Assembly (NCBI RefSeq): GCF_900109745.1
Contig: NZ_FOAV01000022.1
Span: forward strand, 1 to 57,565
Source: Roseateles sp. YR242
Lineage (GTDB): Bacteria; Pseudomonadota; Gammaproteobacteria; Burkholderiales; Burkholderiaceae_C
Length of the DNA: 57,565 bases
Direction: 5' to 3'
Positions 45,163 through 55,625 of the stretch are shown here, piece by piece; position 1 is the first letter of the stretch, and each line of letters starts with the position of its first letter. Below the pieces are notes generated by a model. It was not told the origin of the DNA, ran no database searches, and saw only the letters and a program-made list of their open reading frames with translations. The position numbers were made by a program, and so were the translations under genes.

Positions 45163-48100
45163 ATGGTGCCGGTTGCGTCGTCCCGAGATGTGCCTGAGGG
45201 GGGAGTGAGAGTGGGAGTGAGAGTGGAAGAGGGCGCTGTCGAAGGCGCCGCCAGCCGGCGCACTCTCACGCTGCGCGCCCGGGTCCTCTGGCTGATCGTG
45301 ACCGTCTTTTCCATCCTGGGCGCCTTGCTGGCCTGGCACCTGGTCGCCGAGCGGCGTGAGCGGATCAAGAGCGCTGGGGACAACCTCCTTACGCGGGTCA
45401 ACCTGATTGCGGCGCGCCAGAATGTCATGGTGGATCGGGCCGAGGCCGTCCTGGACACCCTGATGGCGTTCCCGCTGCCCCGGCCCGGCGCTCCCGCCGC
45501 GGACTGCAACGCCTTGCTGGCCGATCTACTGAAGCGGGAGCCCGACTACGATCAGTTCGGGATCACCAACGCCCGGGGAGACCGCATCTGCGCGGCAGTG
45601 GAACCCGGCAAATCAGTGAACTTCGCCGACCGCGGCTGGTTCCAGCAGGCGGCGGCCAGTACCGGTATTGCCCTGGGCGACGTACTCGTCAGCCGGACCA
45701 TCGGCAAGCCCACTGTCACCCTCAGCAAGGCTCGCCGGGACGCAGACGGCAAGGTGATCGCCGTCTATTACGGCGGCTTGAACATGAAGTGGATGAGCCG
45801 CACCGTTTCTGCGGCAGAACGTCAGCCAGAGGAAACCCTCTCCATCATCGATGGACGTGGCTTCCTGGCGGCCCGTCATCCGGATCTGGACCATTGGACA
45901 GGCACACAGATCGGCCCCTCTCCACTGGCCCAACGACTGCAAACGACCGAATCTGGTCCATTCGAAGCAGTCAACCGCGCCGGCGAACGAAAACTGCTGG
46001 CCCAGGCGCCGTTGTTGAACGCCACTGTAGGCAGCCGATACAAGCTGGTGCTGGCGGCCCCCATGGCGTCACTGGAGGCACCAGCTCGGCAGGAAGCAGC
46101 GCTGGCCTTTGGTGCACTGCTGGCCATGCTCGTCGCCACAGGCGCCGCACTGCTGCTGGGGCTCAATCGATGGATTGTTCATCCGCTGCAACAGCTCTCC
46201 GACCTGGTGCAGCGCCAGCGAAACGGCCAGCGCGGCGAACGTAGCGGCCTGCGCCACCAAAACGATGAGATCGGCACGCTGGCCCGCGCCATTGACGAAG
46301 CGGCCACGCAGATTGAAGAACGCGAGGATCGCCTCGAAGCGACCAACCGGGCCTTGCGTGTGGTCTCGGCAGGCAATCGCACCCTCCTGAAACGGCACGA
46401 CGAAGCGGCCCTGCTTGATCAGATGTGCCTGGCCATCATCGAGGCGGGCCGCTTCCGCCTTGCCTGGGTGGGGTATGCCGAGGAGGATGGTTCTGTGCAA
46501 CTGATGGCGACCTATGGCCTGGAGCCCAGCCTGATTGAAGGCCTGAATGCCTCGCTGGTGAGGTCCGCCCATGGCCAGGGCCCCGTCGGCAGGGCCATTC
46601 GGAACCATTCGATTGAAGTCTGGACACAGGCCGATAGCCGGCCCGAAGACGACTTCTGGAAAGAAGGCGCACTGCGACGGGGCTGCCTGGCCAGTCTGTC
46701 CCTGCCGCTGGAAGTTGATGACAAGGTTGTGGGGGTCCTGAACATTTGCGCCGCCGAGCAAAACATCTTCGACGACTCGATCATCGAGGTGCTGAAGGAG
46801 GCCGCCAGTGATCTGGCGATGGGCATTCGGGTGGCCCGCTCCGAAGTGCTTCGCACACAAATGGAAGCGCAATTGCGCGAGCATACGGACCGCCTGGAGG
46901 AACTGGTGGAAAAGCGCACCACCGCCCTCATCAGCGCCCGTGAAAGCGCGGAAGTGGCCAACCGCGCCAAGAGTGCGTTCCTGGCCAACATGAGCCATGA
47001 GATCCGCACACCGATGAACGCCATCATCGGGCTGACCCACCTCATGCGCCGCGAGACCAAGGAGGCGCTGCTGCAGGACCGCCTGCGCAAGATCGAGCGT
47101 TCGGCCAAGCACCTCCTCCAGGTGATCAACGACATCCTGGACCTCTCCAAGATCGAGGCCGGAAAACTGACGTTCGAGGACATCGAGTTTTCTCGGGATG
47201 AACTGCTGTCCGGCGTCCTGGACATGGTGGTGGAAGAAGCCAATGCCAAGGGCCTCGAACTCGTCCTGGATACTGACCACATGCCTGCACGCCTGCGCGG
47301 CGACCCCAAACGACTGGCGCAGGCGCTGATCAATCTGCTGGCCAATGCGGTCAAGTTCACCGAGCACGGCTGGGTGCGGTTGAATGGGCAGTTGCTGTCC
47401 GAATCCGGCGACCGACTTTCGCTTCGCTTTGATGTGCGCGACTCCGGCATCGGCATTCCGCCGGAGCGGCAGCAGAACCTGTTCAAGGCCTTCGAGCAGG
47501 CGGACCTCTCCACGACCCGGCGGTTTGGTGGCACCGGGCTGGGACTGGCGCTGACCCGTCACCTTGCCTCGCTGATGAATGGCGAGGTCGGTGTTGACAG
47601 CACACCTGGCGTCGGCAGCAATTTCTGGTTCACCGCCGAGCTGGGCCGAGCGGCCACACCGGACCTGGAAGGGATGCGGGGCAGCCTGGACGGTCTGCGG
47701 GCCCTCGTGGTCGATGACCTACCCGAGGCGTTGGAAGCCATCACCGATGTGCTGGGCGTGCTGGGCATGGCCGTGGATAGCCACCTGACCGGGGCAACTG
47801 CTGTGGAACGTGCGGCGGCGGAGGCCGCCGCCCACCGAGCATTCGACGTCATCATCATCGATTGGCGCATGACGCCGCTCGACGGATTGCAGACTCTGGC
47901 GGAACTCCAACGGACGCTGGGCGATGAGATACCACCCTGTGTGTTGGTCACGGCCTACGACGATGACGCCCTGCGCGCACGGGCCCGGGACGCCGGGTTT
48001 GATGCCCTATTGCACAAGCCGCTCACGCCGACCGCTTTACATGACACCATCGGCCGCGTATTGGCTGACCGGGCAGAGCAACACATGGAGACGGCCGCGT

Positions 48101-49038
48101 CAATGGCGGCGATGGCTTTCACCTCGGATGGCACGGCGACCGAAGATTCCACGAGCCGCCGCATCAAGCCGGGAGCCCCGCCCGACAGAGAAGCGCAGGC
48201 ACTCTCGACCGAAGATGCGGCCCTCCGCGAGCTTCGTGCCCGGTACGCAGGCCGGCGCATCCTGCTGGCTGAGGACAATCCGGTCAATCAGGAAGTGGCT
48301 CACGAGCTGCTGAACTCCGCCGGTCTAAACGTCGAGGTGGTGGGCAATGGTGCCAGTGCGGTGGAGCGCGTGGCGGAAACGGATTTTGCGGTCATTCTGA
48401 TGGACGTTCAGATGCCGGTGATGGACGGGTTGGAGGCCAGCCGACGCATTCGCGCAGCGGGCGCGAGCGTGGCGATCATTGCCATGACCGCGAATGCGTT
48501 CGTGGAGGACCGTCAGGCTTGCCTGGAGGCGGGCATGAATGACCACATCGCCAAGCCTGTGAACCCGGCGGATCTGTATGAGGCTCTGTTGCGATGGCTG
48601 CCCAGTTCACCGGTGGCCGCACCTGGCGTACGGGCGGCTCCAATGGCAGACGACTCGGCACTCATGGCGCGGCTCGGCCGTGTGGAAGGTCTGGATGCCG
48701 CGCTCGCCTTGAGAGGGTTGGGCGGGAATATGAATGCGCTGGTGCGGGTGCTTCAGCAGTCTGCGGTGAGCTATGCCGGCGGCGCGCCTGATCTGCTGGA
48801 CCTGGAATCGCCCGGGCTGCCACAGCGCTGGCGGTCGACGGTCCATTCACTGATCGGGTCGAGCGGGGCGGTTGGCGCAGCAGGGTTGGAACGGAGGCTG
48901 CGGGCGTTTGAGGGGCAGCTGAAGGGAAGCGATGTGCCGGGTAGCGATAGTGTGGAGACGGCAGCAGGGATCCACCGAGCATTGATGGCGTTGGCGGGGG
49001 ATTTGTCGAGCGTGTGGGGGGAGGGCGTTCGGGGTTAG
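45163..49038 (+). CDS. Large membrane hybrid histidine kinase: Cache - HAMP - GAF - HisKA - HATPase - REC - REC - HPt-like
   Basis: 1291 aa from ATG 45163 (GGGAGACAAGCTG upstream). TM1 at ~40-60 ([20 protein letters not shown]), a periplasmic Cache region to ~305, TM2 ~310-330, HAMP, a GAF domain (~415-560), coiled coil, HisKA with phospho-His in [13 protein letters not shown] (~611), HATPase with N box and GTGLGLALT. Two receivers follow: DWRMTPLDG (~899) and the better conserved [10 protein letters not shown] (~1080). The end resembles a histidine phosphotransfer helix ([13 protein letters not shown], ~1227) with Ile in place of the usual Lys. It is a complete phosphorelay in one protein. 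The output regulator is not adjacent. Short GTGAGAGTGG repeats encode VRVGVRV near the start. Confidence 0.92.
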   Translation: MVPVASSRDVPEGGVRVGVRVEEGAVEGAASRRTLTLRARVLWLIVTVFSILGALLAWHLVAERRERIKSAGDNLLTRVNLIAARQNVMVDRAEAVLDTLMAFPLPRPGAPAADCNALLADLLKREPDYDQFGITNARGDRICAAVEPGKSVNFADRGWFQQAAASTGIALGDVLVSRTIGKPTVTLSKARRDADGKVIAVYYGGLNMKWMSRTVSAAERQPEETLSIIDGRGFLAARHPDLDHWTGTQIGPSPLAQRLQTTESGPFEAVNRAGERKLLAQAPLLNATVGSRYKLVLAAPMASLEAPARQEAALAFGALLAMLVATGAALLLGLNRWIVHPLQQLSDLVQRQRNGQRGERSGLRHQNDEIGTLARAIDEAATQIEEREDRLEATNRALRVVSAGNRTLLKRHDEAALLDQMCLAIIEAGRFRLAWVGYAEEDGSVQLMATYGLEPSLIEGLNASLVRSAHGQGPVGRAIRNHSIEVWTQADSRPEDDFWKEGALRRGCLASLSLPLEVDDKVVGVLNICAAEQNIFDDSIIEVLKEAASDLAMGIRVARSEVLRTQMEAQLREHTDRLEELVEKRTTALISARESAEVANRAKSAFLANMSHEIRTPMNAIIGLTHLMRRETKEALLQDRLRKIERSAKHLLQVINDILDLSKIEAGKLTFEDIEFSRDELLSGVLDMVVEEANAKGLELVLDTDHMPARLRGDPKRLAQALINLLANAVKFTEHGWVRLNGQLLSESGDRLSLRFDVRDSGIGIPPERQQNLFKAFEQADLSTTRRFGGTGLGLALTRHLASLMNGEVGVDSTPGVGSNFWFTAELGRAATPDLEGMRGSLDGLRALVVDDLPEALEAITDVLGVLGMAVDSHLTGATAVERAAAEAAAHRAFDVIIIDWRMTPLDGLQTLAELQRTLGDEIPPCVLVTAYDDDALRARARDAGFDALLHKPLTPTALHDTIGRVLADRAEQHMETAASMAAMAFTSDGTATEDSTSRRIKPGAPPDREAQALSTEDAALRELRARYAGRRILLAEDNPVNQEVAHELLNSAGLNVEVVGNGASAVERVAETDFAVILMDVQMPVMDGLEASRRIRAAGASVAIIAMTANAFVEDRQACLEAGMNDHIAKPVNPADLYEALLRWLPSSPVAAPGVRAAPMADDSALMARLGRVEGLDAALALRGLGGNMNALVRVLQQSAVSYAGGAPDLLDLESPGLPQRWRSTVHSLIGSSGAVGAAGLERRLRAFEGQLKGSDVPGSDSVETAAGIHRALMALAGDLSSVWGEGVRG

Positions 49039-49081
49039 GTGCCTCAGTCCAAGCCCCCCTGGCCGATAACTCGCATCAAGA

Positions 49082-49798
49082 ATGGCAAACATGAATTTCA
49101 AAACGCTTTCGACCAATGAAATCTCCCGTCTGGCGGGACTGCCGCTGGACCATGAATGGGAAAACGTCATCGCCGACGGGTTTCTGGTGGCCTCGGATGA
49201 GGAGCATCCGAGTCTGTGGAATGTGGTGGACCCGATCAACATTCACGGCCTGTCGGACATCGTCATCGCCTCGGTGGAACTGTGCATGGCGCGGCTGAGC
49301 GCTCACGTGGCCGCGGACGACGGGTTGCTCAGACTTCAGTCGGCATGGGCGGCCACGGTGGATCAACGATATTCCCATCTGTCCGATGCGAATCCGTCCC
49401 CGCCTACCCAAGGCGACCTCTGGACACGTCCCGAGTGGTTCGTGCGGGCGATCCTTCACTACCTTCACTTCTTCCTGGAACGCGGAAGAACGGCGAAGGT
49501 GCGACAACTCGCCGTCACCGCACTCCTGACGGCGGAGCATCTCTGCGGCCGCGACGTCGAGTTTGACCGGTGGCTGAAGGACTTGCTTCAGACCAAGCGC
49601 CAAAGCTCCCCGCGGCGAAGCGATGAAGTGGACAACAAGTCCCGGGATGACTCATTCGCCACACCGGCTGAGCTGACTGGCCCCGACCGGGCAGATCGAC
49701 TGGCGGGGTTGGATCCGACCCAGAATCCGTACTTGAAGTCGGCTGCGGCCATGGCCGCGCAAGGCTTCACCGGATCCCCCTATCCGGCCACGCCTTGA
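49082..49798 (+). CDS. Family-A immunity-like protein, copy 2
   Basis: 238 aa from ATG 49082; by alignment with the paralogue at 42602 the Met at 49091 (MNFKTLS) may be the true start. Neither has a clear Shine-Dalgarno. Shared blocks are listed under copy 1; the end NPYLKSAAAMAAQGFTGSPYP carries the superfamily motif. It follows the hybrid kinase by 43 bp on the same strand, but a functional link is unlikely. Six bases downstream starts a cut family-B gene, the same A-B order as at 42602. Confidence 0.75.
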   Translation: MANMNFKTLSTNEISRLAGLPLDHEWENVIADGFLVASDEEHPSLWNVVDPINIHGLSDIVIASVELCMARLSAHVAADDGLLRLQSAWAATVDQRYSHLSDANPSPPTQGDLWTRPEWFVRAILHYLHFFLERGRTAKVRQLAVTALLTAEHLCGRDVEFDRWLKDLLQTKRQSSPRRSDEVDNKSRDDSFATPAELTGPDRADRLAGLDPTQNPYLKSAAAMAAQGFTGSPYPATP

Positions 49799-49804
49799 GC
49801 TCAC

Positions 49805-49827
49805 ATGCTGCACCGGCCTTCCTGGGC
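49805..49827 (+). pseudogene. First seven codons of a family-B gene, cut by the PEBP gene
   Basis: ATG 49805 reads MLHRPSW, almost identical to the starts MLHTPPWVRF (4731) and MIQRPSWVRF (43315), in the same place after a family-A gene. The next bases are the stop codon of the minus-strand PEBP gene (TCA, 49828-49830). Everything after codon 7 is replaced. Confidence 0.7.
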
Positions 49828-50463
49828 TCATCCGACCTTGACGGCCGGGTTGAGGCTGTACAGGCCGGTCAGCGCGGCCTTGGCCAGCACTGGCGCCTTC
49901 TCCAGCGCGGCCCGGACGTTGGCACCGGTCAGCGGCCCCTCGACCCCTAGCGTCGACGCGGCGAGGGCGTAGACGGTGAACACGTAGTGGTGAGGGATCT
50001 CGTCGTTCCACGGCGGGCACGGACCGTCATAGCCGTAGTAGTCGCCTTTCATCTGGTCGTCGCCGGCGAACCAACCCGTGTAGTCGTTGATGCCGTGGCG
50101 CAATCCTTGAGGTGCAGCAGGCCCGGGCTTTCCGCGCGGGGTGACGCTGCTGGACTGGGTGCCCGCGGCAATCTCTTGCGTCGCAGCCGGGATGTCCAGC
50201 AGCAGCCAGTGGAAGAAGTCGACCCGGGGCAGCGAAGCCGGCACGGTGCGACCTTCCTGGTTCACATCGTCCCCACGGCTCGGGACATCCGGGTCGTGGC
50301 ACACGATGACGAAGGACTGCGTGCCCGCTGGCACGTCGCGCCAGGCGAGATGCGGATTGCGATTCGACGACAGGGCCACGTGGTTGGCGGCGTCTGGCAC
50401 GGCAAATGCGAATTCGCCAGGGATCGGCTGACCGTCCTGGAAACTTTGACTGGTGAGTTGCAT
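49828..50463 (-). CDS. PEBP-family (YbhB/YbcL-type) phosphatidylethanolamine-binding-like protein
   Basis: 211 aa from ATG 50463 (MQLTSQSFQDGQPIPGEFAF). Family landmarks: NPHLAWRDVPAGTQSFVIVCHDPDVP (ligand-site DPD), FFHWLLLDIPA (xHWxxxDIP), GIND/YTGWF, YDGPCPPWNDEIPHHYVFTVYAL (GPxPP...HxYxFxxYAL). It is cytosolic, without signal peptide. Bacterial members bind small anionic ligands and have no settled function. It converges on the family-A/B pair and its stop abuts the truncated family-B start. Confidence 0.9.
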   Translation of the reverse strand: MQLTSQSFQDGQPIPGEFAFAVPDAANHVALSSNRNPHLAWRDVPAGTQSFVIVCHDPDVPSRGDDVNQEGRTVPASLPRVDFFHWLLLDIPAATQEIAAGTQSSSVTPRGKPGPAAPQGLRHGINDYTGWFAGDDQMKGDYYGYDGPCPPWNDEIPHHYVFTVYALAASTLGVEGPLTGANVRAALEKAPVLAKAALTGLYSLNPAVKVG

Positions 50464-50938
50464 GGTGGAGTGGCTTCCGTTTGGAATGGTGGGGTGCGCG
50501 CGCGCATAGGTACCGTTCCCCTGTCTCGAGCGCTGGCATCCCACCTCGAGAAATTATCTGGTCGATCTTAGTCACTTCTGAATCAACCCGGGTTGCTTCA
50601 GATTGCGAGCGGCAGAACTGCCGGGACATCGGGCCTGGCCACTTACTTCGGATCATCGGCACCCTTGCGCGAAGCGGGGAAGCGGGGAAGCGGCGCGCGA
50701 TGGAGGTCGTGTTGGTCAAGCGCGGCTTGGGCCAGGGTGGGTGTCACTAAACCGCTTCTGAAGAAAATGCACTCACCGACTTCCATTTGATTCGAGAGGT
50801 GTCAGCCATGGATGCCGATAAGGCGAGGATTTGCAACGCTGCGGACCACCCGAAGCGGGGTCGAAGCGGCCACGAGGCGTGAGGCACGGGTTCCCTAGCC
50901 ATATGGCTTGACTCCGCACAGAGAATTACAGAACGTTG
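50464..50938. other. Intergenic region
   Basis: 475 bp. It has a short direct repeat GCGGGGAAGCGGGGAAGCGG near 50677 and a 24-codon frame from ATG 50808 (MDADKARICNAADH...) preceded by GAGAGGTGTC. I cannot support the latter as a gene. It should also contain promoters for the PEBP gene and the gene at 50939. Confidence 0.35.
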
Positions 50939-52132
50939 ATGCCAACGATTAAACGCCAGGATGTTTACGATCTGTTCTACCGAGCTGCCTGCGAAATCTT
51001 CGACGGTGACCTAAAGGCTTACAGAACGACGCTGGACAGCAAAGATGTGCTCTACCGCTATGTCGGTTATCGCGATGCCATGCCCCAGGAGGAAAACGCT
51101 GGGCGTACCGTTTTCTTGAGGCTTGCCAACGACACGGAGAACCGCTGGACCGGTTCGGATCTCAATGGTGGGGGCCATCAGGGGCTCTACCTATCCGCGG
51201 AGTTTGTCAGCGAAAATCATCCTTTCCCGGAGCTGGAGCATTATCAGAAGCGGGACGAATACCAACACGATTCGCAGGTCACCTGCTTTAATTACACGCC
51301 TGACAATCCACCCGAGCTGGTTTCGAAGTCAGTCAGCGAATTGCGGTCGATGTTTTTATTCACGCTCGGAGAGGAGGTCCACGGCATTGACCTGCGCTAT
51401 CCCGGCGACCACGTTCCCCACTGTTTGCTGCAGCAAATCTTCGCCAAGGCATGCGAACAGGATACGCGGGGCCTCATCGCGAACGCCAAACTCGGGCTGC
51501 TCCACAACGATCCCGAAGATGCGGCCTTCTGCCGCGCAGTCGGCAATGCGTGCTTCGAGAAGACCGCAGCGCAGTTCTTCCAGACCACCTCGGTACGCAG
51601 CATCAAAGACCCCAGGGCCACCAACATCATCATGCGCGCTCCGAAACGCCTGCCCAACGCCGATGCGCAGCCGATCACCACGCTCATTCCGCAGGGGCGA
51701 GCTACCTTCTTCGTTGGCGACTGCGTCGGTCAAGGCGTCTTCACAGTTTCCGACATGCTCTACAACAGAGCATTCGAGGATGCGGGCCTCGCTGCCGGTG
51801 CGTCGGCGCCCGTCCAGGAGTTTGTCGAAACGCTGTACAGCGCCGCCAAAAATAGCATCGTGAAAGTCACGAATGAGGTTCACGGGGCAAAGACCGAGCG
51901 GCCGAGGAGTCAGGTGATAGCGACTGCCTTCACGAAGATTGCCGATATGCGCGCGCAAATCGAAGGAAGGACGCTCACGCATGACTTTGCCTACCGAACA
52001 CTTTCTGTACTCCTCGCGATCCCCGATGCCGGCCTATCGCGCCTGGAGCAGTGGGCACTCCGCATAACCTTGAGCGCCATGAAAGACATCCTGGAATACG
52101 CCAAAGCGATCGACGCAGCGACGAACGAATAG
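50939..52132 (+). CDS. Protein of unknown function, possibly acquired
   Basis: 397 aa from ATG 50939, soluble. I do not recognise the family. Early sequence YRYVGYRDAMPQEENAGRTVFLRLAND and GGGHQGLYLSAEFVSENHPFPELEHY has the look of a RES-like or ADP-ribosyltransferase-type fold, but no catalytic set can be fixed. The central part is Ala/Asn/Asp-rich, the end helical. Base composition is visibly less GC-rich than flanking genes and it is flanked by long non-coding stretches, suggesting horizontal acquisition. No neighbour suggests a function. Confidence 0.6.
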   Translation: MPTIKRQDVYDLFYRAACEIFDGDLKAYRTTLDSKDVLYRYVGYRDAMPQEENAGRTVFLRLANDTENRWTGSDLNGGGHQGLYLSAEFVSENHPFPELEHYQKRDEYQHDSQVTCFNYTPDNPPELVSKSVSELRSMFLFTLGEEVHGIDLRYPGDHVPHCLLQQIFAKACEQDTRGLIANAKLGLLHNDPEDAAFCRAVGNACFEKTAAQFFQTTSVRSIKDPRATNIIMRAPKRLPNADAQPITTLIPQGRATFFVGDCVGQGVFTVSDMLYNRAFEDAGLAAGASAPVQEFVETLYSAAKNSIVKVTNEVHGAKTERPRSQVIATAFTKIADMRAQIEGRTLTHDFAYRTLSVLLAIPDAGLSRLEQWALRITLSAMKDILEYAKAIDAATNE

Positions 52133-52366
52133 CAGCGGATCACTGCGAACAACCTTCATGGCGCCCGTGGGTCGCGACGAAATGTCGCGCCAAGCCCCCC
52201 GACAGGTTGGCTTCTGAGTGGCTTCGTCACTCAATCGCGCGACAGGTGCGAGCGAGCGGAATTTCCTGCGTTTGAACTGCGCAAAAACGCATATCGGGGA
52301 ATGACATACTCCCGGCCGCCCGAGAAGCGAAATCGCATCGGGCAGGACAACGATCAAGGGGAGTCT

Positions 52367-54718
52367 GTGCGTCGTCGCACCTTGTTGACCATCGCGCGCC
52401 GCGGCGCCAGGAGCGTGGTGAAAGCTGGGCTGGCCCATGGCCTGCTCGTCGCGTGGGCGTTGCCCGCAGGCGCCTTCACGGTCGAAACGATGTCCGCGGA
52501 CGAGCCGGCGGTCGTGATCGACGGGCAGTTGACGGAGGATGTCTGGCGCCGCGTGCCCGCGCACGCGGCATTCGCGCAGCTGCAGCCCACTGCCGGGGCG
52601 GCTTACGCCAGCGGCATCCGGACGCAGGTGCAGGTGGTGGCCGACGGCAGGGCGCTGATCATCGGCATCCGCGCCTGGTGCGAGCAACCGCCGCATGTTG
52701 TGCTGTCGCGGCGCGATGCGGTCCAGCGGGACCAGGACATGGTCGGCGTGTGGATCGACACCGGCGGACGCGGGGAGTCCGCGATGTTCCTCAAGGCCAG
52801 CCTGGCCGGCGTAGTGACGGACGGCCTGTACCGCGCCTCGGACGACGAGGAGGAACTCGGACCCGACTTCCCGGTGCGGGTCGCCACCGCGCTGCTGCCC
52901 GATGGCTACAGCATGGAGATCCGCTGGCCGTTGTCGGCGCTGCGCTACCCGTTCCAGCCCGCCGCGCCGTGGCGCATGGTCGTCGCCCGCGCGGTGCCGG
53001 GCGCAGGCGACCTGCTGCTGGTGAGCGGGAAGGCCGATGCCGAGGCGCTGAACTTCCTCCATGCGAGCGAGCCGCTGACTGGCCTGGAACCGGTGCTCGG
53101 CGAGCATCGCAATCGCCAGGAAGGGGACGTCACCGTCGAATGGACGGGACGAAACGTGCGCACCGGCGAGCAAACGGCGAGTCGCGGCAGCGTGGGGGTC
53201 GAAGGCTGGTGGCGGCCGCGCGCGGACTGGCTCGTGAACGCGACGCTTAACCCCGATTTCGCGCAGGTGGACATCGACGCGCCGCAGACCAACGGCAACC
53301 GCGCGGTGGCGCTCGCGCTTCCGGAGAAGCGCCGCTACTTCCTGGAAAGCGCCGACGTGTTGGGGCTGCCGCTGTCGGGCTTTTATTCACGCACGATCGC
53401 CGATCCGCGCTGGGGGCTTCGAGCGACCTGGCGCGGGGCCGGCGCCGACGCCACGATGCTGATGTCGGAGGACCGGGCTGGCACGGTGGTCACCCGGGGG
53501 CGTCCTTGGGGCACCGACGAATGGACGCTGGCGGCCCCCAGCACGTCGGAGGTATTCCGGGGCCGTTGGCAGCCGGGCCTGCCCGGGCCGGTGGCATCGG
53601 CCGATGGGGATTCCGACGGCGAGGACAGTGCGTTGACGCTGGGGACACTGATCTCGCGCCGCAGTCTGGGCGACGGACGCCGCGGCCAGCTGGCAGGTGT
53701 CGATGGACTCTGGAGAAGCAGTGCCGATGGACGCCACTGGCAGGCCCAATGGAGCCTGATGGCCAGCGAAAACACGTTGGCGACCGATGACGACGGCGAA
53801 GTCCAACGCAGGGCAGGGCCGTCGCGACGCGACGGATCCGGGTGGGCGAAGCTGCTGTACAGCGACGACCGATGGCTGAATTCCGCCGATGTCACGCGAG
53901 TGGGGCCCGAGTTCGTCAACCTGCTCGGGTTCGTCGACCAGGCGGGCTTGTGGCGAGCGCAAGGCGAGGTGAACCGGCGCCTGGGGGAGATGTCGCTGCC
54001 CGGAGGCGGGCTCCTGCATCAGACGGAATGGCACTTCGGTGCTTCCGAGGCGCGCAGCCTGCGCGATGCGGCGCGCGCAGAACCGGGGAACGAGGTCATC
54101 CGCCGCGAGCTGCGCACGGGCTTCTGGTTGTCCACCGCGCGACGCACGGCTGCGTGGCTCAATGCGGGCATGGACCGGCAACGCGCTCGCAGCGGCGGGC
54201 GGCTGCATGAGACGCCGGCGTGGCATGGTGGCGTCGAGACGACACCGTTCTCGTGGCTGGCGAGGCTGACGGCGGAAGGCAGCGTGGGCCGGCAACTGGA
54301 CACCGACTTCGATCGTGTCGGTCAAGGCGGCTGGTGGTCTATGCAGGCCAGCTCCCGATGGGCGTTGCCGCAGGGGCGGAGCCTGGAGTTCGATCCGGTG
54401 TTCACAGGGACGCGAATCCGGGGCGATGGGCGGTACCCGTCGCTCAACGAGACGGGACTGAGGTTGCTTGGGGTGCTGCATCTGAGCGCCGAGGAAAGCA
54501 TGCGTGTGATCGTGCAGCACGAGCGATCGGCGCGTGGCGCAGCCGGGGCCGAGGTCGCGCACACGCTGAAAAGCCAACACCGGTCGGTGATGTGGAGGAA
54601 GCGGTTCTCGTCGCGCTACCAGGTGGCGCTCGGGGCACAGTGGGATTCGAGATCGGAGAAGCCGTCGACGCGGGAGGTGTTCCTGAAGTTGGAGGCGGCG
54701 TTGGGAGATGGCGGCTGA
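52367..54718 (+). CDS. Exported DUF5916 protein with CBM9-like N-terminal domain
   Basis: 783 aa from GTG 52367, chosen for AAGGGGAG three bases upstream and the signal peptide that follows (RRRTLLTIARRG...LLVAWALPAGAFT); an ATG at 52301 would add 22 residues. The first ~230 residues are CBM9-like (DGQLTEDVWRRVP). The rest matches DUF5916: TLNPDFAQVDIDAPQTNGNRA, LPEKRRYFLESADVLG, then a long series of amphipathic strands, as expected for an outer-membrane beta barrel. Role unknown in the family. The very GC-rich sequence contrasts with both neighbours. The RHS relic starts in the bases after its stop. Confidence 0.85.
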   Translation: MRRRTLLTIARRGARSVVKAGLAHGLLVAWALPAGAFTVETMSADEPAVVIDGQLTEDVWRRVPAHAAFAQLQPTAGAAYASGIRTQVQVVADGRALIIGIRAWCEQPPHVVLSRRDAVQRDQDMVGVWIDTGGRGESAMFLKASLAGVVTDGLYRASDDEEELGPDFPVRVATALLPDGYSMEIRWPLSALRYPFQPAAPWRMVVARAVPGAGDLLLVSGKADAEALNFLHASEPLTGLEPVLGEHRNRQEGDVTVEWTGRNVRTGEQTASRGSVGVEGWWRPRADWLVNATLNPDFAQVDIDAPQTNGNRAVALALPEKRRYFLESADVLGLPLSGFYSRTIADPRWGLRATWRGAGADATMLMSEDRAGTVVTRGRPWGTDEWTLAAPSTSEVFRGRWQPGLPGPVASADGDSDGEDSALTLGTLISRRSLGDGRRGQLAGVDGLWRSSADGRHWQAQWSLMASENTLATDDDGEVQRRAGPSRRDGSGWAKLLYSDDRWLNSADVTRVGPEFVNLLGFVDQAGLWRAQGEVNRRLGEMSLPGGGLLHQTEWHFGASEARSLRDAARAEPGNEVIRRELRTGFWLSTARRTAAWLNAGMDRQRARSGGRLHETPAWHGGVETTPFSWLARLTAEGSVGRQLDTDFDRVGQGGWWSMQASSRWALPQGRSLEFDPVFTGTRIRGDGRYPSLNETGLRLLGVLHLSAEESMRVIVQHERSARGAAGAEVAHTLKSQHRSVMWRKRFSSRYQVALGAQWDSRSEKPSTREVFLKLEAALGDGG

Positions 54719-55104
54719 GCTGTGTGCTCACGCAGGGAGGCGACCTCGAACAGAGTTTCAATCGGTTCAGTTACGTGCTGAATAATCGAAGGCCAATGCT
54801 TCGACCACCGCTGCGTCATCTGGAGAGCCGAAAATAAACCCGTCAGATGGGCGAAAAGTCCTTCGCAGTCGTGACGAAATTGAGTCTGATATTTCCGATG
54901 TCAAGAATAAAATACAGGAGATTGATAAAGACCTATTGCGGGGTCAAAGCTCATGCGCGAGCGTATTCGCAGCCAAATTCGCGACTTCTCCACAATAAGG
55001 TGGAGTTGGCGGAGGTTGTTCGGGCGTAATGAATGGGCAGCGAGTTGAGATTCATTACTTCGGAAGTGACACCCAGCGTGTTTCTGATAAAAAAAGTAAA
55101 GTAT
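54719..55104 (+). pseudogene. RHS-repeat toxin relic: core tail plus C-terminal toxin segment
   Basis: At 54742-54786 the plus strand reads DLEQSFNRFSYVLNN, the RHS-core signature (QSFNRYSYVLNNP). The frame then breaks. In another frame (from ~54787) a coding-like stretch runs DGRKVLRSRDEIESDISD...FAAKFATSPQ, meets an ochre TAA at 54996, and continues in the same frame as GGVGGGCSG...MNGQRVEIHYFGSDTQRV to a TGA at 55102-55104. It fits the 3' end of an RHS polymorphic toxin decayed by one frameshift and one nonsense change. The AT-rich toxin part is typical of exchangeable toxin tips. The fold of the toxin is unknown. Confidence 0.6.
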
Positions 55105-55149
55105 GATCATTAGCGTCAGAAGGAACTCAAGAATTTGGGGGGTCCTTGA

Positions 55150-55473
55150 ATGAACATTCCAAATTCGGAACGTTTGGCTCAAGATTCGGACGCTCGATAT
55201 AGTGTGCGTGAGTGTGCGATTATCTTGTTGAACGTGGTGAACGATTAGCCTGTTGTGGTGGGGGGGGGCACACGACATCTCTTTGAGGAGTTGTCTGCAG
55301 TTGTTGATGGCGAGATTAATGAGTTAAATATAAAGGCCAAACTTGCGAAAATTGACTACAGCTTCCGAAGCTTGGATTGGGGAATCGCTTACGGAATTAA
55401 TAGAGATCTTCCCACTTTTTCCAAAGGGGATGTCTGTGTTGGAGATTCTGAAATTGATCGAAGGCGGCCCTGT
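55150..55473 (+). pseudogene. Immunity-like relic downstream of the RHS toxin
   Basis: ATG 55150 starts a coding-like frame (MNIPNSERLAQDSDARYSVR...) that stops at amber TAG 55246-55248, yet the same frame continues through a 9-G run as HLFEELSAVVDGEINELN, KAKLAKIDYSFRSLDWGIAY and NRDLPTFSKGDVCVGD before dissolving near an IS3 fragment. Small size, AT-rich composition and location ~45 bp behind a toxin 3' end match an immunity gene. Family unknown. Confidence 0.5.
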
Positions 55474-55625
55474 TTAGGGGGCGGCGCTTATGCGACCAAT
55501 ACGGATCGGCCTACGCGAGTTGTCACCGCTGGCATTGCGACTCGTCCTAAGGTGATGGTTGAAAACGAGCGAGCTTCAAGGAACTCGCGGTCGTTGGTTG
55601 CAGGCTCTCAACATTCCAGAACGCT

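Noticed and set aside
45205-45235. Short GTGAGAGTGG repeats at the start of the hybrid kinase as a regulatory repeat
   Set aside because: They lie in coding sequence, are imperfect and few; recorded only as a property of the gene.
54987-55260. Stop-codon recoding in the RHS-toxin and immunity-like frames
   Set aside because: Both frames lie in an obviously decaying region beside a broken IS and a frameshifted RHS core, so nonsense mutation is the simpler reading.
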